The position numbers and the translations under genes are program-made. The notes beneath the pieces are model-generated. The model had not been told where the DNA came from. It did not search any database and saw only the letters and a list, made by a program, of their open reading frames with translations. Positions 9,750-20,942 of a stretch of DNA of 64,000 bases are shown here, in pieces (position 1 is the stretch's first letter; every line of letters starts with the position of its first letter). The stretch is from Clitoria ternatea (lineage: Eukaryota > Streptophyta > Magnoliopsida > Fabales > Fabaceae). Location of the stretch: assembly GCA_037962975.1 (NCBI GenBank), contig CM075672.1, positions 57,606,501-57,670,500 of the forward strand, read 5' to 3'.

Positions 9750-10675
9750 CGCGGTGTCTTTTGCTACACCGTCATGCCTATTGGGTTGAAGAATACTGGT
9801 GCAACTTACCAGCGCATGATCAATAAGGTGTTCGAAGGCATGCACACCAAGTTGGTGGAGGTATATATTGATGACATTATTGCCAAGACTCCCACAGAAG
9901 GTGATCACATTGAAGATTTACGCCAAGTATTTACTCAGTTGCGATAATATAACATGAGGTTGAATCCATTAAAATGCACCTTTGCAGTACCTGCTGGGAC
10001 GTTTTTGGGTTTCATGCTAACCCAGCGCGGCATCGAGGCCAATCCAGGCAAATGTCAGGCAATACTGGATATGCAAAGCCCCAAAAGCTTGAGAGAGGTA
10101 TAATCATTGAATGGGAAGGTGGCCGCTTTGGCTCGATTCACGCCCAAAATGGCGCATAGGTCCCTCCCTCTGTTCAAGGCATTGAAGAAGCACAAGAAGT
10201 TCGAGTAGGGAGAGGAGCAAGAGCAGGCATTCCAACAACTCAAGACCGTGCTATCAAGTCCACCAATATTGGTAAAGCCAGACCCTGGTGAAACCCTGAT
10301 CCTGTACTTGGCGATTTCTGATGAAGCCTTAGGCGTAGCGTTGGTCAAGGAAACTCCAGAAGGACAAAGGCCAGTGTATTTCACTAGCAAGACATTCCAG
10401 GGAGCAGAGGGCAGATACCAAAAAATAGAAAACGTCGCTCTTGCAGTTGTATGGGCCTCATGACGGTTGAGACCGTATTTTCATGCATATCCAATTTTGG
10501 TGAGAATGGATTTGCCACTCCGTTCCGTGCTTAGTAAACCGGACCTCGCTGGAAGGATGATTAAGTGGTCTATCGAACTTTCTGAGTTTGAAATTTCTTA
10601 TGAACCTCGAAGAGCCATTAAAGCCCAAGTCTTGGCGAATTTTGTCATAGAAATGACGGGGACGGATCCAGCCAC
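9750..10675 (+). pseudogene. pol: Tat gypsy reverse transcriptase C-terminus and RNase H
   Basis: RT resumes with the FCYTVMPIGLKNTGATYQRM block and the catalytic YIDDI at 9864-9878, then the FLGFMLTQRGIEANP and PKSLREV connection region. RNase H (PF17917-like) starts near 10240: LYLAISDEALGVALV, PVYFTSKTF and ALAVVWA, then LRPYFHAYPI and DLAGRMIKWSIELSEFEI. At least four in-frame stops occur (near 9945, 10100, 10207 and 10461). Several lie at positions where the family usually has Trp, Gln or Arg, which fits C-to-T decay of methylated DNA. The copia insertion lies immediately upstream. Confidence 0.88.
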
Positions 10676-10975
10676 ACCTCGAGCACATTGGACCGTTTAT
10701 GTTGATGGGTTGTCAAACAATAAAGGTTGTGGAGCTGGTGTTGTTGTGGAGAGTGACGACAGCGTGCATTTGGAGATTTCTCTCCAATTCAATTTCAAAA
10801 CCTCTAACAATCAGGCTAAATATGAGGCATGTCTGGTTGGACTCCGGGCAGTAATCGATATCGGTGCAACAAAGGTGACATTGTGTAGTAACTCACAGCT
10901 GGTGATTTTGTAAATTCAAGGCGAATATCAGGTCCGTGAGCCATAACTTCAATTGTATTTGAATTGTGTGAACGA
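10676..10975 (+). pseudogene. pol: Second (archaeal-type) RNase H-like domain of the Tat element
   Basis: After the first RNase H the frame continues with HWTVYVDGLSNNKGCGAGVV, then FKTSNNQAKYEACLVGLRA and KVTLCSNSQLVI. This is the RVT_3 type RNase H with its first Asp in the YVDG motif, Glu in the KYEA motif and a serine/asparagine replacement near the usual D of the SDSQL motif (here SNSQL). Tat-group elements are known to carry such an additional RNase H. Stops at about 10911 and 10942 break it. The altered third acidic position suggests that the domain was already inactive or has since decayed. Confidence 0.8.
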
Positions 10976-12393
10976 GTTGAAGGGGAGATTCGATGTTCTA
11001 GAATTTAAGCATGTGCCAAGAGAAGAGAATACCAGAGCGGACATCTTATCGAGACTTGTAAGCACAAAACAGCCTGGCAGTACAACGACGGTGGTTCAGA
11101 GCACGCTGACATCGCCTAGCATTCCTTTGTTCCCTTCTCTTAACGCTATAATGGTCAATTACCCCTATGAGAATTCATGGGTTATCCCATATATTCGTTA
11201 TCTGGCTAACGGACAGCTTCCCACTGATGAGAAAAAGAGAAGAAGAATGAAAAGGGAGTTTCCATATTTCACTATGGTCGATGGTGTTTTATACAGAAGA
11301 GGATTCTCAGTGCCTTATCTCATCTGTTTCAAAAAGAGTGAAACACAAGGAGTAATGGAGGAGGTACACGAGGGGCAATGTCGGTGCCACGTCAGAGGAA
11401 GAAGCTTAATAAGAAAAGTCCTCAGGGTTGGGTATTGGTGGCCCACAATGAAACAGGACTCAATTGATTTTATGAAGAAATATGATGCTTGCCAGAGGTT
11501 TTCTAATCTTCATCACACACCGGCCCAAGAACTCTCTTCATCCGCGATGGGGCCTTGATATCCTGGGTCCATTCCCCACCGCTCCAGGAGGTATTAAGTA
11601 CCTGATCGTGGGGGTCGATTATTTCACCACATGGATAGAGGCAGAGCCAGTAGTGCATATCACATCAGCACGGATGTGACATTTTGTATATGAGAATATC
11701 ATAGCCCGATTTGGTGTCCCAGGGCGGATTGTAACTGACAACGGCACCTAGTTCACAGATAAGAAGTTCACAGATTTACTTGAAGGACTGGGGATAGCCC
11801 AAATCTTTTCATCTGTTGAGCACCCCCAGACGAATGGCCAAGCGGAGGTAGCTAATAGAGAGGTGCTGAAGGGGTTGAAGAAGTGCCTTGGTGAAGCAAA
11901 GGAAGGATGGACTGATTAGCTATGCCATGTCCTGTCGGCGTACCATACTACGCCACATTCTTCTACTAACGAATCGCCATATCGGTTGACTTACGAGGTT
12001 GAGTCGATGATTCCGGTGGAGCTCCAGACCAGATCAGCTAAAGTGGAATACTTTTTAGCTGGGGACAACGACGTCAATTTGGCATCAGAGCTAGATGTCC
12101 TCCATGAGTTGAGGGAGGAAGCTTTTGTTAGAGACCAAGCGATTAAGGCGAAGGCAGCTCTCCGGTACAATAAGCGTGTGCAGTACAGAGCTTTTAATAC
12201 TGGAGATCTTGTTTTAAGGAAAGCAAGTATGGGGAATAAATTTGCTCATCAAGGAAAATTGGCGCCAACATGGGAAGGCCCTTATAGAGTTTCTGAGGTG
12301 ACTGGAAAGGGATCATACCGGCTTGAAGAGCTCGACGGAACACCAATTCGCAATAAGTGGAACACACAGAATTTACGTATTTATTACAGCTAG
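10976..12393 (+). pseudogene. pol: Tat gypsy integrase
   Basis: A connector (LEFKHVPREENTRADILSRL) leads to the integrase. The zinc-binding region is HEGQCRCHVRGR followed by KYDACQRF (about 11365-11500). The core shows WGLDILGPFPTA, VDYFTTWIEAEP (about 11617-11650), the VTDNGT segment and HPQTNGQAEVANREVLKGLKK (about 11821-11880), giving the DDE triad. The C-terminal part (11986-12393) is open and includes LVLRKASMGN and the WEGPYRVSEVTGKGSYRLEEL stretch, with no chromodomain, as expected for Tat. A frameshift near 11530 and stops near 11678, 11750 and 11917 inactivate the gene. A final TAG lies at 12391. Confidence 0.88.
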
Positions 12394-12667
12394 TTGGTAA
12401 GATGGCATATACTCTTTTTCCTCGCTTGAGTTTTTCCCATTGGGTTTTCTCAAGAAGGTTTTAACAAGGAATGACCCCAACTACGCTCTTTTTGTAATGT
12501 ACATTCGATTTAATGAGAATGCAGTTCATGAACTTATCACTCTCACCTTTTCCTTTCTATGTTGTGATTCATAGCCATAGGCCGTTGCGCATAAGGACCC
12601 CTAGGACAGATGATCTCAATCACATATTCTATGAATTGACGATGTAACTCCTTGAGGGGTGAAATGG
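12394..12667 (+). other. Non-coding spacer after Tat integrase
   Basis: This is the 3' untranslated part of the Tat element. I see no ORF of interest. It leads directly into the tandem repeat at 12671. Confidence 0.6.
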
Positions 12668-12670
12668 GTA

Positions 12671-12960
12671 GTAGGATTAAACTAAACCCCCGTTTAAAGG
12701 CCCAGATTGTAGGATTAAACCGAACTCTGGGTACGGTTAGTAGGATTAAACCGAACCCCGTTTGAAGGCTTGGATTGTAAGATTAAACCGAACTCCAAGT
12801 ATGGTTAGTAGGATTAAACCAAACCCCGTTTGAAGACTTGAGTTGTAGGACTAAACCGAACCTCAAGAAATGGGTTGTAGGATCTAACCTTTTTCAAGGT
12901 TGTACCGAACCCCACATGAAGGCTTGGATTGTAGGATTGAACCAAATTCTAAGTACAATT
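12671..12960. repeat. Tandem minisatellite of about 68 bp inside the Tat element
   Basis: The phrase GTAGGATTAAACCGAAC recurs at 12671, 12709, 12740, 12778, 12808 and about 12845, with two diverged later copies. Starts alternate about 38 and 30 bases apart, so the unit is a composite of about 68 bp made of two related halves. About four units are present. Short tandem arrays in the 3' region of Tat/Ogre elements are known to seed satellite DNA. From 12961 to 13444 I see only non-coding sequence; the ORF running through the repeat is not credible. Confidence 0.85.
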
Positions 12961-13444
12961 GTCGTCCTCATCTTTGAAATAATTTCCACAAGACGGATGA
13001 CTGCAAACACTGCGATATCGCATTATAGAGATCGAATGAACTTTTTCACCCTCCAAGGAGTTAAAGGTAACACTTCACAACAGATATTTGCTTCCCAAAA
13101 CACTTATACTTCGGGACAAAGCTTACATATGAACAATTTAATGTCGTATTACGTATTTGTTATGATTTTTGTTACTTTCTCCGGGGTGCATACTACGTTG
13201 TCAAAGTTAACACGGTTATATAGAGCGGTCTCGAGAATAATGCAAAGGTAAAAACATAACATATATCTCTAAGTTGTGTGACAACTATACACTTCTTGCA
13301 AATGGTAAAAGCAAAGTGAAGGAAAATTTCATTTATTTGAAGAAAAATTTTATACATAAGAGTTCATAGAAACTGGAGCTGATCTCAGTACACAGCTGCA
13401 GAACAAAAAGTGCAAAAATTAAGAGGTAGGCCCTTGAGTCTCCG

Positions 13445-16118
13445 TTATGGGCACATCTGTTCCCCCTCCTTAGCTTCTCCACCTTGAGGCCCCTTAGCTC
13501 TGGTCTCCTGGCTAGATTGGACGGTCTCTTGAATAATATTTTCAGGGCTAGGAGTAACTGGTGGTGGTTCCATACTTTGGCCCTCCAGAAGAGGGGACGG
13601 TTCATAAAGAGAGTCCGGAGGATCCTCATGCGAGCTGTCACTCTTCACCACAACAAGTTTCCCTCCGTGGAACTCGTAGAACGGATCCAGCCCGTACAAG
13701 TTGAGTTTCATATCAGGATTGCGGTAGAAGACCTGACGAAGGGCTACGCCGAAGGATTCAAAGGCCACATTCTTGCATACCTCCAAAGCCTTAGCAGCCT
13801 TGGCCTTGGAAGTAGCCAACTTCTTCTGAAGCTTAGTAACCTCTTCCTCCAACGGCCCAGCGCCCGCACTCCCCTTCTTCAGTTCTTCAATCTGAGCCTG
13901 CAACTCCTTCTGAAGGGTTTCCCACTTTCCCAGCCTTTTATTGTGGCTGGCCTCCGCTGCTGCAAGATCCTCACTTAGTTTGATGAATTTCTTCTTTTCA
14001 AGCTGGAGTTCTTCCTCCAGGATGGGAATAGACTTGTTTTGCTGCTGAAGTTTAGAAACTTGCCGCTCCAAAGATTTGTTAGTAAAGTAAAGTTGGCTTA
14101 TTTCTTCGGTCTTCTTCTCCAGCAGCTCCTTAGCCTTTTTCAGCTCTGACTCAACCCCCTTAGCAGTTTTCGCTTGCTTGGCCGCCTAGGCCTCCTTTAT
14201 AGCAATGTCGGCTTCAAGTTTCTCGACTTGCTCCATATAATCCGCCTTTTCGCTTAAGAAGTCCAGTAGGCCGGAGAGTTCCTCCAGTTGCCAGCGACCG
14301 GCCTTGCATGCGCCCCTAACTTTAGTAGCTTCAAGAGAGGGGCGGAGGCAATACCTTGCTTTAGGAAGTGTGGGAGGCATGGACCCCTGGAACTAGAGGT
14401 AGGAAGAAAGGAAGGATTCTTTTGGAGGAGAGCTAATCGGGGGAGGCCCGCCCTCTGACTCCGTCCCAGAGCTGGTGTGTGAAGGAGGGGCAGAGGAAGA
14501 GAGAACTGGTGCCTTCCCTTTGTCTTTCTTCATGCCAGTCTCTTCCAGAGTCCTCTGACGTTTTCCTGGAGACTCCCCAGCAGAAGTTTTTTTTTTGTCA
14601 GTAGCTTTAACCAGGACCCTCTTCTTCTTCTTTTTAGGGATGGGCTGCTCCTGGTTTTCCTCTTCAACTTGAGCTTGCTCCTCAGGATCCTTTTCCTCAA
14701 GGAGAGGTACATCGTCCCCCACAGCGGATGTCAAGGGGATGATTAGAGCTTCAGCCTCGAAAGAGTTCCTCTTGGCTTGGATGCTGTTCTCTTCAAAAGA
14801 GGAATCATCATCTACCAGCATCGATTTTAGGGAAAGCAAGTCAGCGGAAGCTTTTTCGATTTACTCTGTAAAATAAGGAAAGTCAAGTTAAAATACTAAA
14901 GGCAAAGTAGAAAATACAGAATGAATATGCAATGCATGCAACTAGGAAATGGATATTACGGAGATATTTATTTCGGACATCGGCACTCCCCAGGAGATGC
15001 CTACAAGAGAACCCCTTAAGGGCCTTTGAGGCTGATTGCATGGCACTCAGCACCTCCATAGAATGAGGGGAAAGTTTACCCTCTTCAGTGTAGTAAGTAC
15101 GGCTCAGCAACAAGACATGCTCGTGCGTCCAGCTGATAGGGTATTTTGTGAATCCCTCCTTGTTGAGCCAGAAGACCGGCTTGTTTGCTTGCACTCGAAT
15201 CCGCGTATAGTAGTGCTTGAAAGAGTGTCCATTGATCTTCACAGATTCGGTGTAGGATTTGAAATTCACAATCCTTGAGTCACAACGGAGCGTTATGAAC
15301 CCAAGACCGCCTTTCTTGTTGGCACGGTGGACCACTTGGCAATAGTAGAAGAGTTTGGCCACAGTGGCTGTGAAATTGAAGTATTCCCCAAGAACCTTGA
15401 GAGCACGCACCAGGCCCCAGCCATTAGGGTGTAATTGTGTGGGGGCGTAGTCAAGAAAATGAAGGACGGCCATCTAAAACTCTATTATGGGGAAACGAAC
15501 TCCCAAGTGCTGGAAGACGAAGTCATACATATGTACCGACCTCTCATCTGGAACTCGATGGCAAACTCGCTCCATAGGCCAGGGTGCAAGGATGAGAAAA
15601 TGGACCTTGTATTTCTTTCTTGAGTAGACAGAGAATCAAGCTTCAACAGGATTACCGTCTTCTCTTGTGTGGTGCGAAGCAATGTTCAAGAATTCTTCTT
15701 CGACCCAGCAGTACGGGTACTCCCTATTTAGCCTCTCCCAATTTAGCCGGTGTGTAACAACGTTGATACACCCTTCTGCAGTTCGCAGAATCAACGTCTT
15801 TCCAGACCTAGGAATTTCCATCTCGTCTGATGCGTGTTGAAACGCCTCTGTACTGTGGTAAAAGGCAACGTCATCAGAGAGGTAACCTTCAGCACTTGAC
15901 CCGCTGTCAGAGCGACTGGTAGCCCTTGAGTCAAAGGAACCCCTAGGGCGGCGCCGAACCACTAGCGCTCGTAAGGAGGAAGTTTCAACCCTCTCTGAGC
16001 GACGAGGCCCAGCCACAGGAAGATTTACAGGAATCCTCCCACCACGGTGGCTAGAGGGGGCACGTGAACTCAAATTCCCCCTGTTCGAGGTACCAGCGCT
16101 GCTTGGCCTAGGGCGCAT
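13445..16118 (-). pseudogene. Antisense gene (aORF) of the Tat element, putative gypsy type transposon family, with candidate intron
   Basis: A gene opposite to pol runs from an ATG at 16118 to a stop at 13445. From 16118 to 14960 all homologous blocks lie in one frame, broken by stops at 15636-15638 and 15474-15476. From 14865 to 13445 they lie in another single frame, with stops at 14861-14863, 14393-14395 and about 14186. The change of frame coincides with a GT at 14959 and an AG ending at 14866, a 94-nt interval that keeps phase, giving 860 codons. The N-terminal half has YCWVEEEF, FVFQHLGVRFP, a PTQLHPNGWGLVRAL segment and RIRVQANKPVFW, recognisable as the Transposase_28 / putative gypsy type transposon family. 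The C-terminal half has a KKKKKR nuclear-localisation-like run and a long coiled coil (about 14330-13750). Function is unknown. Such antisense ORFs are reported for plant Tat elements. Confidence 0.8.
14866..14959 (-). other. Candidate 94-nt intron in the antisense gene
   Basis: On the minus strand the donor reads CTCC|GTAATA and the acceptor TTATTTTACAG|AG, with a T-rich tract before the AG. Removing the interval joins the two open frames in phase (the exon 1 coding part has 1159 bases, exon 2 has 1421, sum divisible by three). No frameshift is then needed to explain the frame change. The interval is AT-rich, as plant introns are. Confidence 0.6.
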
Positions 16119-16297
16119 GGTTGAAGTTGAAGCAACTGAAAATAATATGGAGGTAAGGGATAAGGAGGTTACCTAAGGAAGGAATAATGGAAGGAAGAAC
16201 TTAGTGAAAGGAAAGAACAGCAACAGAGTCTTCAAAATTTAAGCAGAGGTTCACTAAGCTTGAAGGCGAAAGTAAGTTCCAAAACTTGCTAACTTAC

Positions 16298-16308
16298 CCT
16301 TTTATAGG
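16298..16308 (-). promoter_or_regulatory. Candidate TATA box for the antisense gene
   Basis: The minus strand reads CCTATAAAAGG, about 190 bases upstream of the antisense ATG at 16118. The spacing would leave a 5' leader of about 150 bases, and 16119-16290 holds no competing ORF. This is motif evidence only. Confidence 0.5.
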
Positions 16309-16319
16309 TAATGAAGGGG

Positions 16320-16865
16320 CACAGTGATTAACCAAGAGTCATGCCGTATACCCCAAAACGTAGCTTTTTAAATTCAAACAACTTCGTCGATTCATAGCCT
16401 AAGGCGCGAAAATGGTAATACCTCATGACCTACCCCCTTTCACACTCTGAGCACTGAACCACTCTGATTGACACTTTGTACACGGTATCAGAACCTATGG
16501 GCCCACCTGCATCCAACGATTCATTTTCCACGTTCAACTATAAATAGCATATTCCAATACACATGCAAGGTTATGTTGTTCTAACTTACATCTTACTATT
16601 GCATTGCTTAAGTATTCACAGAGTTCATACACACTCTCCTAACTTGAGTGTCGGAGAATCTTCGCAGGTGACACCACCTTTTGCCCACACCAACATGAAA
16701 CTCTGGTGTGAAGGATCTCCAGGACAACGAGACCGGTTTCTCCCACTGAGAGACCATATAACAATACCGGATACCCACTGTACCGGTGTATAAACACTAA
16801 AATATATATACTTTTGTGGCTGGTCCCACACCAGATCGTAGACCCCGGTTCAGACCAGTTCAATC
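16320..16865 (+). repeat. Probable 3' LTR of the Tat element (boundaries uncertain)
   Basis: The stretch has the composition of a short gypsy LTR: a TATA box (TATAAATA at 16539-16546), a downstream region with CTAACTTGAGTGTCGGAG at about 16637-16654 that resembles the R/U5 of plant gypsy LTRs, then several short inverted repeats such as the ACCGG...CCGGT pairs around 16730-16790. The partner LTR is outside the window, so the ends cannot be confirmed. The following SIRE-type LTR remnant limits it on the right. Confidence 0.45.
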
Positions 16866-17059
16866 TCTAAAGTGAATTTATTGCCATATACTTAGTACTT
16901 GTTAATTTGCTTTGTGTATAAATTGTTATCATTTGTGATTAAATTTATTATCTTCATTAAGCATAATTATAAAAGAATTAATTTCAAAAGCATTCCAAGA
17001 AAAATTTTTTAATACTGAATTCACCCCCCTCTTGAGTAATTGAGGCCACTTGGTTAACA
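16866..17059 (+). repeat. Truncated end of a SIRE-type copia LTR
   Basis: The last 40 bases (CACCCCCCTCTTGAGTAATT then GAGGCCACTTGGTTAACA) match the 3' ends of the SIRE-type LTRs at 38521-38557 and, reversed, 508-550. The left end is not defined and no second LTR or PBS follows. After 17059 the sequence is chromovirus integrase, so this is a solo or truncated LTR that cut the chromovirus. Confidence 0.65.
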
Positions 17060-17520
17060 AGAAGAGCTATTATGATAAGAGAAGGAGGTCGCTTGAGTTT
17101 CAAGTTGGCGATGATGTGTTTTTGCGGGTTTCTCATGATAAAGATGTTGGTAGGGCTTTGAAGAGCTGAAAATTAATCCCTAGATTTATTGGTTCCTATG
17201 AGGTCCTTGAGCGGATTGGTGAAGTTGCTTATTGCATTGCTTTACCTCCTCACTTAGAGAATCTTCACAATGTTTTCCATGTTTATCAGTTGAGAAAATA
17301 TGTACTTGACCCCTCATATATGCTCAGTGTTGATGATGTGGAAGTCAGGGATGATCTAACTGTCCCTCCCGTCTCTGCTGAGATTGTTGGACGTTCTGTC
17401 AAGAGATTGCGAAACAAGTTGGTTCCACTTGTTCAAGTGGCTTGGAGACATGGAAATGAAAGTACTATTACTTAGGAACATGAGGATGATATGCGGAAGC
17501 GGTACCCTAATATATTTGAA
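17060..17520 (+). pseudogene. pol: Chromovirus integrase C-terminus and chromodomain (5' truncated)
   Basis: The frame gives SYYDKRRRSLEFQVGDDVFL, then LIPRFIGSYEVLERIGEVAY, LPPHLENLHNVFHVYQLRKY and, near the end, a chromodomain-like tail (VGRSVKRLRNKLVPLVQVAW, a stop near 17473, then EHEDDMRKRYPNIFE). This is the end of a Tekay/Del- or Reina-like Ty3/gypsy pol. Stops lie near 17167 and 17473. Everything upstream is missing, replaced by the SIRE-type LTR end at 17059. The PPT and 3' LTR follow within 60 bases, so the 3' half of the element is otherwise normal. Confidence 0.85.
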
Positions 17521-17550
17521 TTAGGTATGTCAAATATCAAGGACGAAATT

Positions 17551-17569
17551 TCTTTTAGGTGGGGTGGAT
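17551..17569 (+). other. Polypurine tract of the chromovirus
   Basis: The purine-rich run (TTTTAGGTGGGGTGGAT with flanking bases) sits directly before the LTR start at 17570. It follows GGACGAAATTTCTTTT, the same pre-PPT phrase seen before the LTR at 57060 (GGACGAAATTCTTTT). Confidence 0.7.
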
Positions 17570-19441
17570 TGTAACATCCCAAATTTTAGAAAAAATAAAT
17601 TATTAGTATGAAACTAATTACTTACTTGATGCCCAAAACGCATAGGAAATTAATTATCTTATGATTGGGACTTATCAGTAAATTAAGATCTCTTGAAAAT
17701 GGACAATTTAACAAATGGTGTGGTACCCACTAAGTCAAATTGGATATTTAATAGGTTTAGAATAATAAGGGATTTATTATGGTTACAGTGGTATGTCTGA
17801 AATAATTTTTAGCGTTGAGGAGATAATTATTCGGATACGACGTATGTCAATAAACAGTGAAATTATAAGCGAAATGGGATTTAAGAAAATGTCAAAATTC
17901 CTTTTTCTCTTCTCCTTTTTGCCGTGGACTCCTTTTTCTCTTTCTCTGATCTTTTTTTTCCATTGGACAAAAGGGGTTTTGTTAACCATAAAGGAAAAGG
18001 CAAAAGTGTGGCATGGACCAATGGATAATGGATCAACTTTTGGCTTTTCTCTCTCCTGCCTCTCTTCATTTTCGGTGGGCATTTTCTCCATCTCCACTCT
18101 CCTTCATTTTTTTCGTCTCCTCCTTTTTCTCTTACAAGCAAAACCATCCATACCATTCTTCATATCCATTTTCACTAAAAACAACTTCTAAGCTTGGATT
18201 TGTGTGGCAAAGGAGACATATTGGAAGAGAGGTATGTGTTTTTTATTTTTAATGGGTTTTCTTGTTAGCTTTAGAGTTCTTAAAGCATTCATTCAGTATT
18301 GCTTTGAGGGACAAATGCATGTGGAACTCAACCTAGGCTAGATGACCATTGGGACTTGCTGTTATTGTGTTGATGATTGAATGTAATATTGATAGCTTGA
18401 GGATACTTGAAATGGGTTAATTGAATGATTGAAATTAAGGATTGGTGGGTTAAGTGAAAACCCTAAGATTTATGGAATTGGGGCTTTTGGTAAAGCTTAT
18501 GAGGTTTAGAATTTAATTGCCATAGGACTATTTTTGTATGTAGAAATGCATTTTTGAATGAGAAATGATGAATATTGGTGTTGAGAAATTAACAGGCCAA
18601 AGAAGAATGTTAGTGTTATAAGTGTTGGAATTGATGGTAGTGTATTTTAGGAGTAATGGTATGAATGGGATTGATATAAGGTGTTTGAGACATTGAAAAC
18701 CCGCTAAGGATATTGGGTAAAAAGTTTGGTAGGTGTTGGTAATTTAGGTGTTGTGTTATAGCCTTTTAAATATAACGGATTTTGGTTAATGGGGAGGAAT
18801 TCGTGAAACCTAATGAATGAAGAAATAAGACCTATGAATATTTATAACATGATGAGAAACATGTAAATACATTTATTTGTACAAGAATTGAGATTAATGT
18901 TTGAATAAGTAATTAATATGGTCCTACAACTATTTAATGTATGTTTTGATAACTCTAGTGAGGTGGGACCATCTAACTCGGAGGAATACTTCTTTTAAGG
19001 TAGGAGATGGGTATATTTTCTAAATGCATGATCAATTGTGTGTTGATAATGTATATATATATATTGATGCATAGTTGTATGTTTTTCCTTGAATGGATAT
19101 ACTACCTCTTGTGTGTGATATGAATTGAGATTGACTAATCTTTATGATGGGATGTTGGATTGGCACATTTGATAAGGATATGAATTTAGAGTATATTTGT
19201 TGACATGCTCTTTGATTTCCATGTGTGGATTGATGTTGATATGAATCCTTGGCTAGTATAATCTTGAACAATGAGAATGGTATGTCTTGGAGAATGTTAT
19301 ATATAGTTATGTGCTACTAACTATAAAGTTAAGTGTAAATTATACCCCTAAGTGAGAGGGTGAGGAATTCTTGTGAAGTCGAGGCTAGTATATGCATCAT
19401 TGTATTCATAACATGCATGACATAGCATTTTATATGTGGTT

Positions 19442-19812
19442 GCGATCACATGACAAATGGAAACAATAAAGGTCTTACGGGATCTTGAGAAAAAGGACCC
19501 TTGCATGGGGTACTACTATTCGAATGACTATAAGTGAATGCGATCACTTGACATATTGAAATGATAAAGGTCTTGCAGGATCTTATGAAAAATAGACCCT
19601 TAAGTGGGGGACAAATATTTGAACGATTATAAGTGGGTGTGATCACTTGACATTTTGAGATAATAGAGGTCTTACGGGATCTTATGAAAAATGGACCCTT
19701 GTGTGGGGGATAAATATTTGAATGATTATAAGTGGTTGAGATCACTTAACATATTGAGACAATAGAGGTCTTACGGGATCTTGTGAAAAGCACCCTTGCG
19801 GGGGACAAATGC
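19442..19812. repeat. 98-bp tandem repeat in the chromovirus LTR
   Basis: The units start at 19442, 19540, 19639 and 19738 with the phrase GATCACTTGACAT or close variants, and each contains GGTCTTACGGGATCTT and a GACCC. About 3.8 copies, diverged by 10-20 percent by eye. Confidence 0.88.
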
Positions 19813-20942
19813 TTTAGTAACTATGCATGGTTATAGATATTTGATGAATCATGTGCGCATGAGCTATGAGTAAATGTTTCAAACTGGGTTTGTTGCATAT
19901 GCATATTATGGTATAACATATGCATTAGCCATAGGGACATGGCATTTGAATGGAGAAGATTAAGAAAGATGGTACCCTATTGAGAGTGTTAATTGAGAAA
20001 TAAAACCCACTTTTGTTTACTAACTAATTGTGTATTGTTGTTGGTGTGATCTCTTTATGTTGCTTATGGATTGTGACAATGGGTGTGGTAATATTGTGAT
20101 TTGGTGACTTGAATCTACTTGGGAATGTCCTTGTTGATGGACTTGTTATGTATGAATATGTATGCTTAATGAAAGTTGATAAGATATATGACATTACTAT
20201 TTGATTGCACTCCCTTGATAGGAGGATATGTTGAATTTCATTCATATACTTATGTTATCACAATTTGATTGATTGTTCATTATTGAGAAAGTATGCTCAC
20301 TATCCATGTTATCTACTTTTTAGCTCTTGTGTTGTAGGACATGACCATGGAGTAGAGTTCTTCAAAGAGATGAGGTATGGTGTGAAGGAAGAATTGGTAT
20401 AGATGCCTTAGCCGACATGTTTTTGGATCAATAGCTTTTGTACAATTTGTTTTGGAAATATTTGTACATTGCATTATTTTGTATAGCCATGTTATAGTTT
20501 AATGTCTTATGAGTATGATGATGATTGGATATTGATGACTTGACATCCTAGAATGGTAATTAATACACTAGGATCATTTGAATGGAGCTTGTGATCATTT
20601 TGTATCACCAAGTAATGTATAATGATGCTTGACAATGAATTTGATAGCCACTATGATGGTGTTGATGTTTATGTTTGAAGGGCAATTCATGGTGGGATGA
20701 TATATGAACCTTGTTAACTTATGATTCAATAATGATTTATGTTTTAGTCATGTTTGATGCTTGATTTGGTGAATGGACTTGATGTAAAAAAGGTTTTGAT
20801 ATGTTTATGATGTTACTTATATGTTTTGTTCCATAGTGTCAGAGATCCTTGATGATTTTGTGCATAAAAAGAATACGCATTGCATGATCTAAGGTCCAAA
20901 AGCTTGTCCTCTTTGAAAATTGGAAAATGATGGAACAGAGGG

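Larger units (their letters stand above)
1..16865 (+). mobile_element. Tat-lineage Ty3/gypsy LTR retrotransposon, 5' truncated by the window and split by a copia insertion
   Basis: The element is read in two blocks, 1-507 and 9750 to about 16865. The order is RT, RNase H, a second RNase H-like domain, integrase, a tandem repeat, a long antisense gene and a probable 3' LTR. A second RNase H and an antisense gene between pol and the 3' LTR are known traits of the plant Tat group (Tat/Ogre/Retand). RT stops at 507 and resumes in the same domain at 9750, so the copia element between them is a later insertion. Gag, protease and the 5' LTR lie left of the window. The right boundary is approximate because no second LTR copy is available. 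Lineage assignment is by architecture and motif recognition only. Confidence 0.75.

Noticed and set aside
12838..13251. 137-codon plus-strand ORF after Tat integrase
   Set aside because: Its first part is the tandem repeat and the rest has no recognisable motif. It is positioned between pol and the convergent antisense gene.
17783..18252. ORFs on both strands after the chromovirus LTR start
   Set aside because: Same CT-rich leader effect; no homology to a known domain.
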